Positions 35,684 to 45,995 of a stretch of 64,000 nt of DNA are shown in pieces. Where the stretch lies: NCBI RefSeq assembly GCF_003967555.1, contig NZ_BIFS01000002.1, forward strand, positions 1,550,001 to 1,614,000. The letters run 5' to 3'. The stretch comes from Dictyobacter kobayashii (lineage in GTDB: Bacteria; Chloroflexota; Ktedonobacteria; Ktedonobacterales; Ktedonobacteraceae). Every line of letters begins with the position of its first letter. The stretch's first letter is position 1. The translations under genes were made by a program, and so were the position numbers. Below the pieces are notes generated by a model. It saw only the letters and a program-made list of their open reading frames with translations, had not been told where the DNA came from and did not search any database.

Positions 35684-38209
35684 ATGTTATTAGCGGGTCG
35701 TGGGGTTGATGGGATGGCGAGGGTAGAGGCGGGTTCGGACGGGCCGTGCTGTGAATTAGCAACGCAGGCACAGCGAGCACTAGAAATTCTCCTGCATGAA
35801 ATAAATGGGGCAGCCGTAGACAGGAGGGATATATTTGAAATAATAGGGTATGGCTCCAACGAGATCTGCATGTCTGCGCGCCAGATCCTGGATGTACTCT
35901 ACCAGGCGATGATGACACTTATCATCCGGCTGATCATACTTTTATATATGGAGGCACGCCACCTGCAGCCTCATACTATGTTAGATAATCCCCAATACGA
36001 TAGCCTCGAAATACTCTATCAAGAATTACACAACTGCGCACCACCAGGATGTTATGGAGCCTGGACACGTATAAAAAATCTCTGCACTCTCCTTTATAAG
36101 AGCACATGCGCTTTAACACCAGCATATAGTGGACAGCTCTTCAAGCCGGGTGACAAACAAAGCTCCCACGCACTGTCACGCGCTATGGCTATTTTTGATG
36201 TATATGAGAAGCTGACCCTTTCCGATCACTGCCTCAAGCATATACTTACAGCATTAAAAACCCACCAGGTTGGCTCAGCTCAAGTCTACATCGATTTTGA
36301 GAGTTTAGAGACCGAGGCCATCGGTTTGCTGTATCAAAGTCTGTTGGATTTCCAACTTTGCTGGGATGAACAGGGCCTCTCCCTGGTGCAACGAGAAAGG
36401 GCGCGCAAAGGCTCTGGCACCTTTTATACACCTTCTGAACTGGTCAGGATAATGACACAGCGTACCCTGGAACCACTCGCATATATCCGCAACAGAGAAG
36501 GAATAAAGATACCCCGAGCACCAGAAGAGATTCTGGCCTTAAAAATTTGTGATCCAGCCTGTGGTTCAGGCTTTTTCTTACTGGCGACATTACGCTATCT
36601 GACAACTGCAATGTGTCACGCCTATCTTGTCCATCGCTGTACACCTCTGGTTACAGCAGAACAGAAGGAAAACATCCGCAAACTGGTGGCCGAACATTGT
36701 CTTTATGGGGTAGATCTCTGCCCACTAACCGTGGAACTGGCTCGCATCAGCCTATGGATTGAAACTGGCGTGCAGGTGCCATTAACTTTGCTGGATCAGC
36801 ATATCAAAGCCGGCAATGCCCTGGTAGGTACCTGGTCCCATCTCTATAAAGAATATCCTTTGATGGCCTGGTCGCGTGAGAGTGCAGATGATAACCACAC
36901 TAACGGCGTCTATCATCCTGCGCGTAAATGGTCTGCGGACCTGCTAAAGATGCGCACCGCTGTCATCAAACCTCAGTTCAAGCAACTTTTAGCCCATCCA
37001 CTTGAGCATACTGATTCTTCAATTTCAGGGCATACAACGAATGAGGAACGAAAACGTCTATTCGATCGCTGGTGTGCAATCTGGTTCTGGCCATATGATC
37101 AATTACAGTCTATTCCTACTCCCGCTACATTTTCTCAAGTGACCCCAGCTACAGAGCAACTCAGCGCCAGACTGGCTGAAGAAATAGGCTTTTTCCATTG
37201 GGAACTGGCGTTTCCAGAAGTATTTGGGTCCCAGCAATGGGGTTTTGACGCCATCCTGACCAATCCTCCCTGGGAGATGTTGAAGCCCTGTTCGCGCGAG
37301 TTTTTTCAGCACTATGAGCCTAACTACATAAACTATGGCAAGCAAGAAGCACTGGCTGTACAGAGGCGGCTATTTGAGCAAGACAAAACGATAGAATACG
37401 GCTGGCTTGCCTACCAGGCATATTTCAAAAACATCGCCAACTGGATCAAGCACATAGCATCCCCAACTGGCGATCCAACGGCGGTCCAGCCGGATACTTT
37501 TGTACTGAGTTCCGGCCTCTTAGAGGAGCCATTACAGACGAACAAGTACAGCGAACCAACACAAAACCAGGGGGCAGAAGATAACACACAACCGCTATTT
37601 AGTTATCAAGGTACGGCGGATTTAAATAATTACAAGCTGTTTTTAGAACTGGCCCATTTTCTACTGAAACGCCACGGCCAGCTGGGCGTGCTGGTCCCCG
37701 CCGCCATTTATACCGATCAAGGGACCGTCGCACTGAGAAGGCTTTTTTTAGAGCAGTGTGACTGGCGACTCTTGTTTGGATTTATAAACCGACGCCACAT
37801 CTTTGCTATTCATCGCTCCTTTAAATTCGCCGTACTAGTATTGGAAAAAGGAAGCCGCACAGAACAACTAGAGCTAGCCTTTAATCAAGAAAAACTATCA
37901 GCCTTAGAAGATGGCCAACCACTATTGTCGCTACCACGCCAGCAAATCGCCACATTTAGTCCAGCTTCACAGACCATTATTGAGCTGCAAAGCCACCAGG
38001 ATCTGGCGATCTTGGAGAAGGTATACGCGCACGGAGTACTGTTAGGGGAGCAAACAGAGCAGAGCTGGCGGTTGCAGTACGCACGTGAATTCGATATGAC
38101 CAATGATTCTCATCTTTTCGCGCCCATCGAAGACTGGCAGTCTGGCGGCTATCTGCCTGATATATTTGGCCATGCTTTGAATGGGCTGGCTACATATTGC
38201 TCGCCATAA
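35684..38209 (+). CDS. Eco57I-like restriction-modification / N6-adenine methylase, 3'-truncated
   Basis: 841 residues as read. A helical N-terminal part (ILDVLYQAMMTLIIRLIILLYMEARHL) is followed by an N6-adenine methylase domain: motif I DPACGSGFFLLATLRYL, the motif after it GVDLCPLTVELARISLW, and motif IV NPPWEML. A target-recognition-like region starts (RRHIFAIHRSFKFAVLVLEKG). Related single-chain type IIG/BREX-like proteins are usually 1100-1500 residues. This one ends at about residue 830 in ...LPDIFGHALNG and then loses all family resemblance, and the N-terminus also looks short. No ribosome-binding site fits the ATG at 35684 well (ATG 35714 is an alternative). It is probably a non-functional remnant of a defence gene. 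Confidence 0.75.
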   Translation: MLLAGRGVDGMARVEAGSDGPCCELATQAQRALEILLHEINGAAVDRRDIFEIIGYGSNEICMSARQILDVLYQAMMTLIIRLIILLYMEARHLQPHTMLDNPQYDSLEILYQELHNCAPPGCYGAWTRIKNLCTLLYKSTCALTPAYSGQLFKPGDKQSSHALSRAMAIFDVYEKLTLSDHCLKHILTALKTHQVGSAQVYIDFESLETEAIGLLYQSLLDFQLCWDEQGLSLVQRERARKGSGTFYTPSELVRIMTQRTLEPLAYIRNREGIKIPRAPEEILALKICDPACGSGFFLLATLRYLTTAMCHAYLVHRCTPLVTAEQKENIRKLVAEHCLYGVDLCPLTVELARISLWIETGVQVPLTLLDQHIKAGNALVGTWSHLYKEYPLMAWSRESADDNHTNGVYHPARKWSADLLKMRTAVIKPQFKQLLAHPLEHTDSSISGHTTNEERKRLFDRWCAIWFWPYDQLQSIPTPATFSQVTPATEQLSARLAEEIGFFHWELAFPEVFGSQQWGFDAILTNPPWEMLKPCSREFFQHYEPNYINYGKQEALAVQRRLFEQDKTIEYGWLAYQAYFKNIANWIKHIASPTGDPTAVQPDTFVLSSGLLEEPLQTNKYSEPTQNQGAEDNTQPLFSYQGTADLNNYKLFLELAHFLLKRHGQLGVLVPAAIYTDQGTVALRRLFLEQCDWRLLFGFINRRHIFAIHRSFKFAVLVLEKGSRTEQLELAFNQEKLSALEDGQPLLSLPRQQIATFSPASQTIIELQSHQDLAILEKVYAHGVLLGEQTEQSWRLQYAREFDMTNDSHLFAPIEDWQSGGYLPDIFGHALNGLATYCSP

Positions 38210-40741
38210 CAACTTGTGACTGGCTGTGGCACGCATGGTTAGGTCACGCGTTGTAGTGGTAGCTGGCAGAAGGCTGGTGTCGCAGAACGTGGAAAAGCGG
38301 TGCAGCGCCATATGGAAAAACTTCCCTGGGAGAAACGGAAATATGGCTTGCTATTATTTCTTCAACTCTGCCGTGAGAGTATCGCGGGGTCCTGGAGCAT
38401 TCCCTGACTGCCGATGGATCGATGAGAAGGCGGCCCCTGGGAACTCGGAAGTGCTTCGGATACGGTGGACAGAAATGAGCACAGAGATGGTGTGGATGGT
38501 AATAGAAGGGAGTCGTCTATGCGTGTGAGCTTCTGACATCACTGGCCCCGGCTCGAGGCATGTGCTGGGTCAATGTATGCCAGGTCGATCATGTCAAGAT
38601 GCGACTTGGTTGACCCTGCGGGGCAATGGTAACCACGGGTGATTGAGCAAGCCGCGAGTGACAACGATAACATTATGCGGTCGGATAGACTGTAGCTGCT
38701 CGTTATTAACTCGAAGGCTTTTTGAGCGGCGACACGCTGATCTATTGGGTCTCCGACGGGGGTACTAATGGTGCGTGGATGTTCATTTATGCTATAGAGC
38801 GATTCGACTGGCCTTTAGATATCTATACAATCTGATTTTGAATCAGAAGAGACGCACTCACTAGTCTCCTGTGCTTCTACAGGCTTAGTAATCAAAGCGC
38901 AGTCTGCATTCTCAGTTACAGTGCGAGTTTGCGGCCCAAAAGGTTCGGGCGCCTGCGACAGAGACTCTCCATTAAGCGCAACCCTGAGAGTGCTTTCCCA
39001 ATGTATCGGCGGGACATTAAGTGGTTGGAATAGATTAACGGGCTAGAGGTGAGAGGTGTATGACGTATTGCGAGAATTAGTCCTACGTTTCTCCGAGTGG
39101 CGCATCGTGCACTCTGGGCCACCCGGTCACGGGTGCAATGAACGCTTACGGCTACAGGTAGTTGGCTGCTCGGATATGACATCATCGCTGGGTTTCAGTT
39201 TTCAGTCTTTTTCCAGCAAAGTTTAGTCGTGGCCGGGGTGTGTTCGTCGTTCCTGGTGCGTCGTCACAAATATTGGCCTGGAAGGCTTCTGCGCATGATC
39301 GATATAGAGAACCAGGCTAACTTGCAGTCGATAAGACAACTACGCTACAAGAGGCGAGTAGTAAAATACTTGTGTTGATAGATCGTTATGTAGCGGCATG
39401 ATAGTTTTAGGGTGGACGGGAACTTTAGAACAGCGCGTAGAATATCGGCATGTGTTACGCCTCTCGTCTTATAGAATCAAGTCTCAACTGGGGACACGCT
39501 GGACACAATCTTGTCTTTCATCCTCTGACTCTGAGCAAAACTCGGGCTGTCACGCTAAAGAATTTGTTAGGGCGAGAGTTGTGGTGTGCGAGTGGTTGTA
39601 AGCTTCGTTGTAGTGCAGGCTCGAAATTCTCGATCCATTTTTTTGAAGTAGTTATTTCCAGTTCCTGTGTAATAAAGCGTTCTGGAGAATGTCGGCAGAG
39701 ATTTCTGGATGTTATGGTCGTAGTGGAGTGACTGATATGGCTCATATAGGAACAATAGCGAGACGATTGGGTACATCTTGTTGCGATTCGCGATACAATA
39801 AATTTATCTAGAGAGTACGATATGAGCAATATCTTCTCACCTTCTGACGAAGTACTTGAAGATGATGGTTATAAGAGCAGACACAGCATAGTTCAGATGC
39901 TCGAGGTTCGGTATATAGTGAGGTACAGGCGAATACGTGATATGAGCATATAAGTATTGTCGATACCACGAGGAATCTTCACTACTTAGGAACATGTTCC
40001 TGTGGTACTATGATGTAATGGGTGGACCAGAAGGTGTGACAAGATAGTACGCTAGACTATTCAGTGAGTTAGCTGGGCGCTGGACATCGGAAGGTCAGAA
40101 GATTCCTGCTTGTCGGAATGTGGCACTCGCATACACCGCAAAGATCTCACAGAATAAATTGATTGAACGACACAAGTAAATTTGCACGAGAACTACGACT
40201 TCGTAGGCAATGAAGATACCGATATCGGGCTTTTCACTCTAATTCATAACTAATTTGGTATGATATAATCGCGTTCCTGTGAGTAACGCACATATCCTGT
40301 AGGCAGGTGCACTCTCTCTACGAAGGACGAGGTGGAGCTGGTTCGAAATTGGCAGAGACCTAATCCATGCACTATATCTCATACTCAGTAGAGAGAACAC
40401 CCACATTATTTAGAACTGACTTTTAACAATATAGTTGGTCTTGCGTGAGAATGTAGCCTGTGACCTGCTGGGCGTTTGAGAGCAAGTGATACTACACGTC
40501 TACGGGGGATGAATGGTAATCAGCCCACTTCTGCTTATGTGCGATGAGACGGCGTTATCTCAATAAGGTGTCTAGAAATGGGCAATCGCTCGGGCTGGCT
40601 TTCAAATTGCTGACAAGATATTTCATATAGTAAGAGATGGACAGGCACTGCTACCAGACAGCGATAAAGAGCGAGCCCGTGCTGGGGCTGAGCTGTTGGG
40701 TTTACCGCTACTCGAAGAACGATAAATGGAGAAAATCATCT
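38210..40741. other. Gene-poor stretch, about 2.5 kb
   Basis: Stops are dense in all six frames. No frame above about 100 codons has a ribosome-binding site or recognisable motif. Base composition is even and unlike the A-rich intergenic DNA elsewhere in the window. No tRNA, rRNA or obvious structured RNA was seen. It begins exactly where the methylase loses its family resemblance, so decayed coding DNA is the likeliest content. Confidence 0.6.
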
Positions 40742-41247
40742 ATGCAGAAAACGATAGGAATTGAACAGCTGACTATTCGCCTGGCCAGGCGTGAGGATGT
40801 AGCAGCGATTGTGCATATGCTAGCCGATGATATGTTGGGACAGCAACGAGAACTTGATCAAGATCCATTACCCAGGCGTATTATGCTGCATTTGAGCAGA
40901 TTGACAGCGATTCAAACAATGAATTGATTGTTGTGGAGATCGCTGGAGAGGTCATTGGCACACTTCAATTTACCATTATTCCTTCGCTCAGCTTTCAGGG
41001 AAGCACACGTGCCCAGATTGAAGCTGTCCGTGTTGATCAGCGTTATCGAAGTCATGGCATTGGTCGCTATTTATTTGAATGGGCAATTGAGCGTGCGCGC
41101 CAGCAGGGTTGCCGCCTGGTACAATTGACTACTAATGCCAGCCGTGCCGATGCGCACCGGTTCTATGAACGGCTTGGTTTTGTGAGCTCCCATATAGGTA
41201 TGAAGCTGGATCTAGCCCAGCCAGCAGCTGTCAAGCAAGCAGAATAG
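40742..41247 (+). CDS. GNAT-family N-acetyltransferase (frameshifted in this sequence)
   Basis: About 168 residues when the frame is repaired. It starts MQKTIGIEQLTIRLARREDV. Adding one C to CCC at 40871-40873 gives DPLPQAYYAAFEQIDSDSNN and then ELIVVEIAGEVIGTLQ. The acetyl-CoA site is AVRVDQRYRSHGIGRYLFEW (V-x-x-x-x-R-x-x-G-I-G), and the end is DAHRFYERLGFVSSHIGMKL. It is typical of small-molecule or protein acetyltransferases of unknown substrate. It converges with the GH30 gene, with a shared hairpin between. Confidence 0.85.
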
Positions 41248-41265
41248 AGTAGCAAAGCTTATAAA

Positions 41266-41304
41266 CAAGGCGCCCGTACTCAAGCAGTGAATACGGGCGT
41301 CTTG
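41266..41304. terminator. Bidirectional terminator between GNAT and GH30 genes
   Basis: CAAGGCGCCCGTA / TACGGGCGTCTTG stem (one mismatch), 13-nt loop, between convergent genes. Confidence 0.7.
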
Positions 41305-41345
41305 CACTAAAGTTGTACTTACAGATAGCTGGCCATAAAACAGGA

Positions 41346-44278
41346 TCAGTGGGTTACACTGACATTATCGAAGGTGCTGTTCTCTAACAGGCCATCACTG
41401 TGTGAGGTAACGGCCAGGCCGATATACACATTGTTGGCCATCGTAATGGTTTGCGTATCTACCTGGGACCAGTTTGATCCATCGCTGGATGTGTAGGTTG
41501 TGAATGTATTACCTGAACGTACAAGTTTAACCCATGAAGGGACATTACCGGAATTAATAGGATTCCAGCTACTTGAACCACCAGTGCTGCTACGCGCTTC
41601 AGTAACTGAACCACAGCAAGCAGTTAAGGCAACCAGGTCAAAAGCGGAGTCAGTCTGTAGTTTTTCACGGATCATGACGCCGCCTGGCATAACCATTAGG
41701 CGAATCTTCACTGGCACCCGCGCCACAATCGTACCATCCCCATTCAAACTCTGGTATACAAACTGGAAGTCGTCAGCATTCCCACCAATATCGCTCCCGG
41801 AGCCGCTTACTGAGAACACATTGTTCGCATAGGACGCACTACCTGCCGCTTGTCGAGGCCGATATTCCTGCATTGCCAGGTGAAGTAAAGAGCGCAGAGG
41901 TAGGTTTCCCGTAGCTAGAGTTGGCGTATTGCCCGGCGTAGGTGTGGGTGTTGGCGTTGTCGCCGGAGTAGGAGTCGGTGTAGGTGTGCCGCCACTACCA
42001 CTACCACTATCGCTGAGCTGGGCAGTACCAAACAGACTTGGATTGTCCCAATCGTTATTGCTATCGGCATTCCAGAAGATCTTGCTATTTGTGGAACCCT
42101 GGACAATCGCAACGTCCAGACCTACCAGATTACCTTTTGCCGCAGATTGACCGAGGATCGACCAGGGAATCGCCACTTCCTGGGTATAGTTACCTGTACC
42201 ATCCCCTTGTGCATAGGATGGGAACGTGGCTGGATTAACCTGTTTACCATTCTGATAAATGCTCATCTTATATGAGCCTTGATCGAGCGCGATCTGCCAA
42301 TCATTGGCATCATAAGTGGTCGCCTTATCGTTCTTGCCATCGACATAGATCTCCACGCCGTCGCTGTTATTCGTATAGTTGCTATCGTTGACCTTCACCA
42401 GCACATAGAGATTATTTGTATCCCAGGCAGTCTGGAAACTGCCCGCGAAACCGTTCTGAGGTGATCCCTCAGTTTTGGTCAACGTATAGCTGGGCGCACT
42501 ACCCCAAACCGCATCGCTACCCTGCCCATCGATAGTAACCGGCGACGTGGTCTGGGTCGCTAGCGCGCCGGTAAAGCTACCCAGCGTAATCTTTGCTGCC
42601 TGACTGGTAACCTGTCCATAGGCATTTTTGACTGTCACCGTATAGGTAGCCCCATCATCTCCACTGGACGATACAAAGTTATAAATTGGCCCCACCGCAT
42701 TATCGATGTTGGTGCCATTGCGCTGCCACTGATAGGTAAACGGAGCACTGCCAGCGGCCTGAACGCTTAAATTAACCTGCTGGCCCGCACTCACCGTCTG
42801 ACTCTGAGGCTGGGTAGCAATAGTAGGCGCGGCCTGCGCATCATCACCACTGAAAGTACCCGAAAGGGTAGTAATGCTATTAGCAGGCAAGGTCACACTA
42901 TTGGTCACCGTACCAGCACTAACTACCTGCTCAGTAGCAGAAGTGCGGTAAGCTGTAAACTGGGTCGGGATATTCGTCCCCTGGAAATTTAAATTAAGGG
43001 TCTTATCCGATGTACTGGTATTGAGCAATACCGTGGTCATAGTATGGTTGGCAGAGTCATTAAAGGCTACAGAAAGAACATTTGGATCATTGGACGAAGA
43101 ATCTACCATCACGGCACCGGGGCGTATAAAGTGATAGTACTGCTCGGAAACCGCTGAACGCATGGTCGGCGACTGATTATCTTTGTTTAGCAGACCCTCT
43201 TTTTCATCGTCCGAGTCACTATTCAACCACCAGACCCAGGCACTGAGGTGTCCATACTTCAGGGCGCTATACATATCGCGACCCAATTGCAAGGCGGCAC
43301 TCCAGGTAGTCGTATCGTAGCCAGAAGTCTCAGTCATCCAGTTTGACAGGTTGTAAGGCGCGGATGTGTTATAAAGGTTTTTCCAGAAAGTGTCGGTATC
43401 GGCATTGGGATCGACACCATTGGATGAGTAGCCGTGCACCGCAAAAGTATTGAAGTATGGGCGAGCGGCAGTATTTTGTTCGGCACTCGAAAGATAAGAG
43501 GAGAGCATACCAGGATTAGAGACATCCTCAGGATAGAAAATCTTTGAAGGGATGCCAGCCTGCTTTAAGCCGGGTCCAACCACGGCCATCAATTTAGCCA
43601 GGTCTGGACCCGTATAGTAACAGGAGTCATAGCTCAGTGCCAGCTCAGGTTCATTCTGTAAACTAATCGCGTAAGGATAGACACCAGACAATGTTTGGAA
43701 ATCATTCACATAATGTACAATGAAATCCGTAAAATCTTGCCGGTTCTGATCGCTATCGATCAAACGGTTAGTCGAGGAGTCAGTGCCAGAAGTGCTATTA
43801 TTCTGCTTCATCCAGGCTGGCGGACTCCACAAAGACAGAATAATCTTGACTGGTGGCAAGCCTAAGGCGTTGGCCTTGGATTCCAGCGCTTTGACATAAT
43901 CTGTTTCGGTCTTCATCACACTAGAGTCATATTGTCCCTTAGTGGGCTCGTAGGTGTTGTTGATAGCCTCACGATTCATCGTAGCGCCGAGATCGCGCAG
44001 ATAATAGGTCAAGAAATTGTCGTCCCAACGATCTTGTTCAGGTGTGCCAAAGTAATCAGGATACTTATTACCGAAGGTGCCGAAGCCCTCGATCTGTTGA
44101 AATTGGATGTTTTTGTTGACTGTAATAGATGGGCATCTGCGTGCGCGACTCCTGCGATGCGCAATACACCAAGAAGCGTCATCAGTAAGCCAACGATGGC
44201 TAGCAGTGAACCGATGCGCACAAAACGGCTAGCCTTAGCCGTATTCTGTGAGTCCTTCAAAGCCTGCTTGAAAAACAT
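41346..44278 (-). CDS. Secreted GH30-type glycoside hydrolase with Ig-like and carbohydrate-binding modules (frameshifted)
   Basis: About 975 residues from ATG 44278 (AAGGAGC site). The N-terminal signal segment is RIGSLLAIVGLLMTLLGVL...AHA. The frame breaks right after it. One more C (GGG at 44131-44133 on the plus strand) gives ADAPSITVNKNIQFQQIEGF and leads into the long frame ending at 41346. The GH30 barrel has acid/base E in SLQNEPE and nucleophile E in WMTETSGY. It is followed by a small beta domain, an Ig-like domain (PTIATQPQSQTVSAGQQVNL), a CBM9/DOMON-like domain (TIDGQGSDAVWG), a Pro-Thr linker and a C-terminal LamG/DUF1349-like domain. Short out-of-frame patches near 41690 and 41870 suggest more lost bases. 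It probably degrades xylan or related beta-glycans outside the cell. Confidence 0.85.
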
Positions 44279-44548
44279 AGCTTGCTCCTTAGTAAAAGAA
44301 GAATGCTCTTTTCCGCTGTGAAAAGGCTGAATGTTAATCAATATCTGATCCGAGACAGATATTGATTATTAAGTTTTACGTGATCCTGAGTTTTAGTGTC
44401 TGGTATTTACCTCCTTGTGTATTGTGTTGCATAAGGACGATAGGTCAACATGATGACATCTTTCAAGGATTTATGCCTGTCGAAAGATATGTCGGAGTTG
44501 CCTCGTACTCATGTCTGAACTAAAGGATGATTTTCGTGCACCTCTCTC

Positions 44549-44590
44549 TGTGCTAGTACAAGTATAAAGGGCAATTTAAGAAATTGTCAA
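44549..44590 (-). promoter_or_regulatory. GH30 promoter with operator
   Basis: On the minus strand, TTGACA (44585-44590), 18-bp spacer, TATACT (44561-44566), then TGTACTAGCACA (complement of 44549-44560) covering the expected start of transcription. The same motif lies in the regulator promoter. Confidence 0.75.
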
Positions 44591-44733
44591 GGCAGCGGAC
44601 TTTTGTAATCTATTGTGTGTCTATAGATGACAAATTGTATAATGATGGGAGAGAATTGTGATATAAGCCTTTATTGAAGTTGGCGCGGTGGTGGTCAGGG
44701 GAAAATAAGAGCGGTTGGAAAAGGGTGTTAAGC

Positions 44734-44774
44734 TTGACAATAAGATATATGTTTTCTATAATTGTGCTAGCACA
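44734..44774 (+). promoter_or_regulatory. Consensus promoter and operator of the GntR/LacI regulator
   Basis: TTGACA (44734-44739), 17-bp spacer, TATAAT (44757-44762), immediately followed by the perfect palindrome TGTGCTAGCACA (44763-44774). It has a full consensus -35 and -10 with an operator over the start site, so it should be strong but repressible. Confidence 0.82.
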
Positions 44775-44830
44775 GTGAAGCTTGAAAAATATATATTCGT
44801 TAAAGAACGCGTAGAGAATGTGAAAGGCCA

Positions 44831-45934
44831 GTGAAAGTGGAACTCAAACGAGCATTGCGTGAGGATACTAAGACAGAAGAACTAAGCAAAAAATTGCGTC
44901 AGCTCGCGTATGAAAAAGGTCCCGGCGCGAAACTGCCTACTGTACGCAGCTTATGTGATATGTTGGGGACAACCCGGGTTACTGTAGGAGAAGTGCTAGA
45001 TTTACTGGAAGCTGAAAACATCCTCTATCGCAAAGATCGCCAGGGAATTTTCGTCTCTCCTAAAATTCATTCCAAACACCTATGTATTTTGTTCGACTCC
45101 TCCAACCTCAATGGCCCTACCATCTCCCCTTTCTGGTCTTTATTGTGGGTGCGACTTGAACAAGAGGCCCAGCATCGTGCCGCACTAAGGGATGAAACGT
45201 ATGCTATCCATGTTGTCTCCTCGCTACAGAATGCGCAAAGTTCAGTAGAGGATTCTATTCTCAAGCTCATTCAACGTGGCGAGGCGCACGGCATTCTGGC
45301 GATTGGCCTTAACACCCTGGCTCGCCCATGGATCGAACAACTGCCGGTACCATATGTAACCTTTGCCGGGCCGGGGCGTTGGATTGTGCAACTGGATGGA
45401 TCAGATGTAGGCCAGAAAGCCGCGCACGTATTGGTAAAACAGGGTTGTAAACAGATTGGTTTCTGGACTTATAATACGCCATTAGAATCCTCGAACGAGT
45501 TCAACGGCTTTCGCCAGGCGCTGGCCGAGCATAACGCAACTTTCTATCCAGAGCTGGTGCAGCAGCCCCATCTCATCTCACCGGCTGTGCCGAGCTTGCA
45601 AGAACAGGGTTACTTACTGGCACTGAACGCATACGGTCCACTTAATCGCATGAAACCCGATGGCATATTTATCGCGGACGATATGATGACTGATGGTGCC
45701 CTGATTGCTTTTGAAGAGCTTGGCGTAAAGGTTGGAAGCGATGTGCATATCGTAACCCATGGTAACGTAGGCTCACCAGTCCTGTATGGACGGGCCAGGA
45801 ATATGACGATCTTCGATTACGACGCTAACGATATTGTCCACGCGATGTACTACCTGCTTGATACGTTACTGATCGGACAAGAACCATCCGAAGAGGTCAT
45901 CTGGATCAAGTCCAGCCAACGTTTAAGCAGGTAG
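44831..45934 (+). CDS. GntR-HTH / LacI-type sensor hybrid regulator (AraR-like layout)
   Basis: 367 residues from GTG 44831; GTG 44837 is equally possible given AAAGG at 44823. Residues 10-75 are a GntR winged helix (KLPTVRSLCDMLGTTRVTVGEVLDLLEAE). From about 80 on there is a periplasmic-binding-protein-like LacI sensor domain (HLCILFDSSNLNGP ... DGIFIADDMMTDGALIAFEELGVKVG). This fusion is seen in AraR-like sugar regulators. The matching operators at its own promoter and at the GH30 promoter indicate autoregulation and control of the divergent hydrolase, probably released by a breakdown sugar. Confidence 0.87.
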   Translation: MKVELKRALREDTKTEELSKKLRQLAYEKGPGAKLPTVRSLCDMLGTTRVTVGEVLDLLEAENILYRKDRQGIFVSPKIHSKHLCILFDSSNLNGPTISPFWSLLWVRLEQEAQHRAALRDETYAIHVVSSLQNAQSSVEDSILKLIQRGEAHGILAIGLNTLARPWIEQLPVPYVTFAGPGRWIVQLDGSDVGQKAAHVLVKQGCKQIGFWTYNTPLESSNEFNGFRQALAEHNATFYPELVQQPHLISPAVPSLQEQGYLLALNAYGPLNRMKPDGIFIADDMMTDGALIAFEELGVKVGSDVHIVTHGNVGSPVLYGRARNMTIFDYDANDIVHAMYYLLDTLLIGQEPSEEVIWIKSSQRLSR

Positions 45935-45995
45935 TCAGGCATAAGCAAGACTTAAAATTAAGCGAACGAACTATCACGTTCAGGCAAAAATGTGA

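Noticed and set aside
38226..38528. 100-aa frame in the gene-poor stretch
   Set aside because: No ribosome-binding site, no family pattern, unlike the codon use of neighbours.
40300..40400. tRNA-like GGTTCGAAATT
   Set aside because: No matching acceptor, D or anticodon stems could be folded around it.
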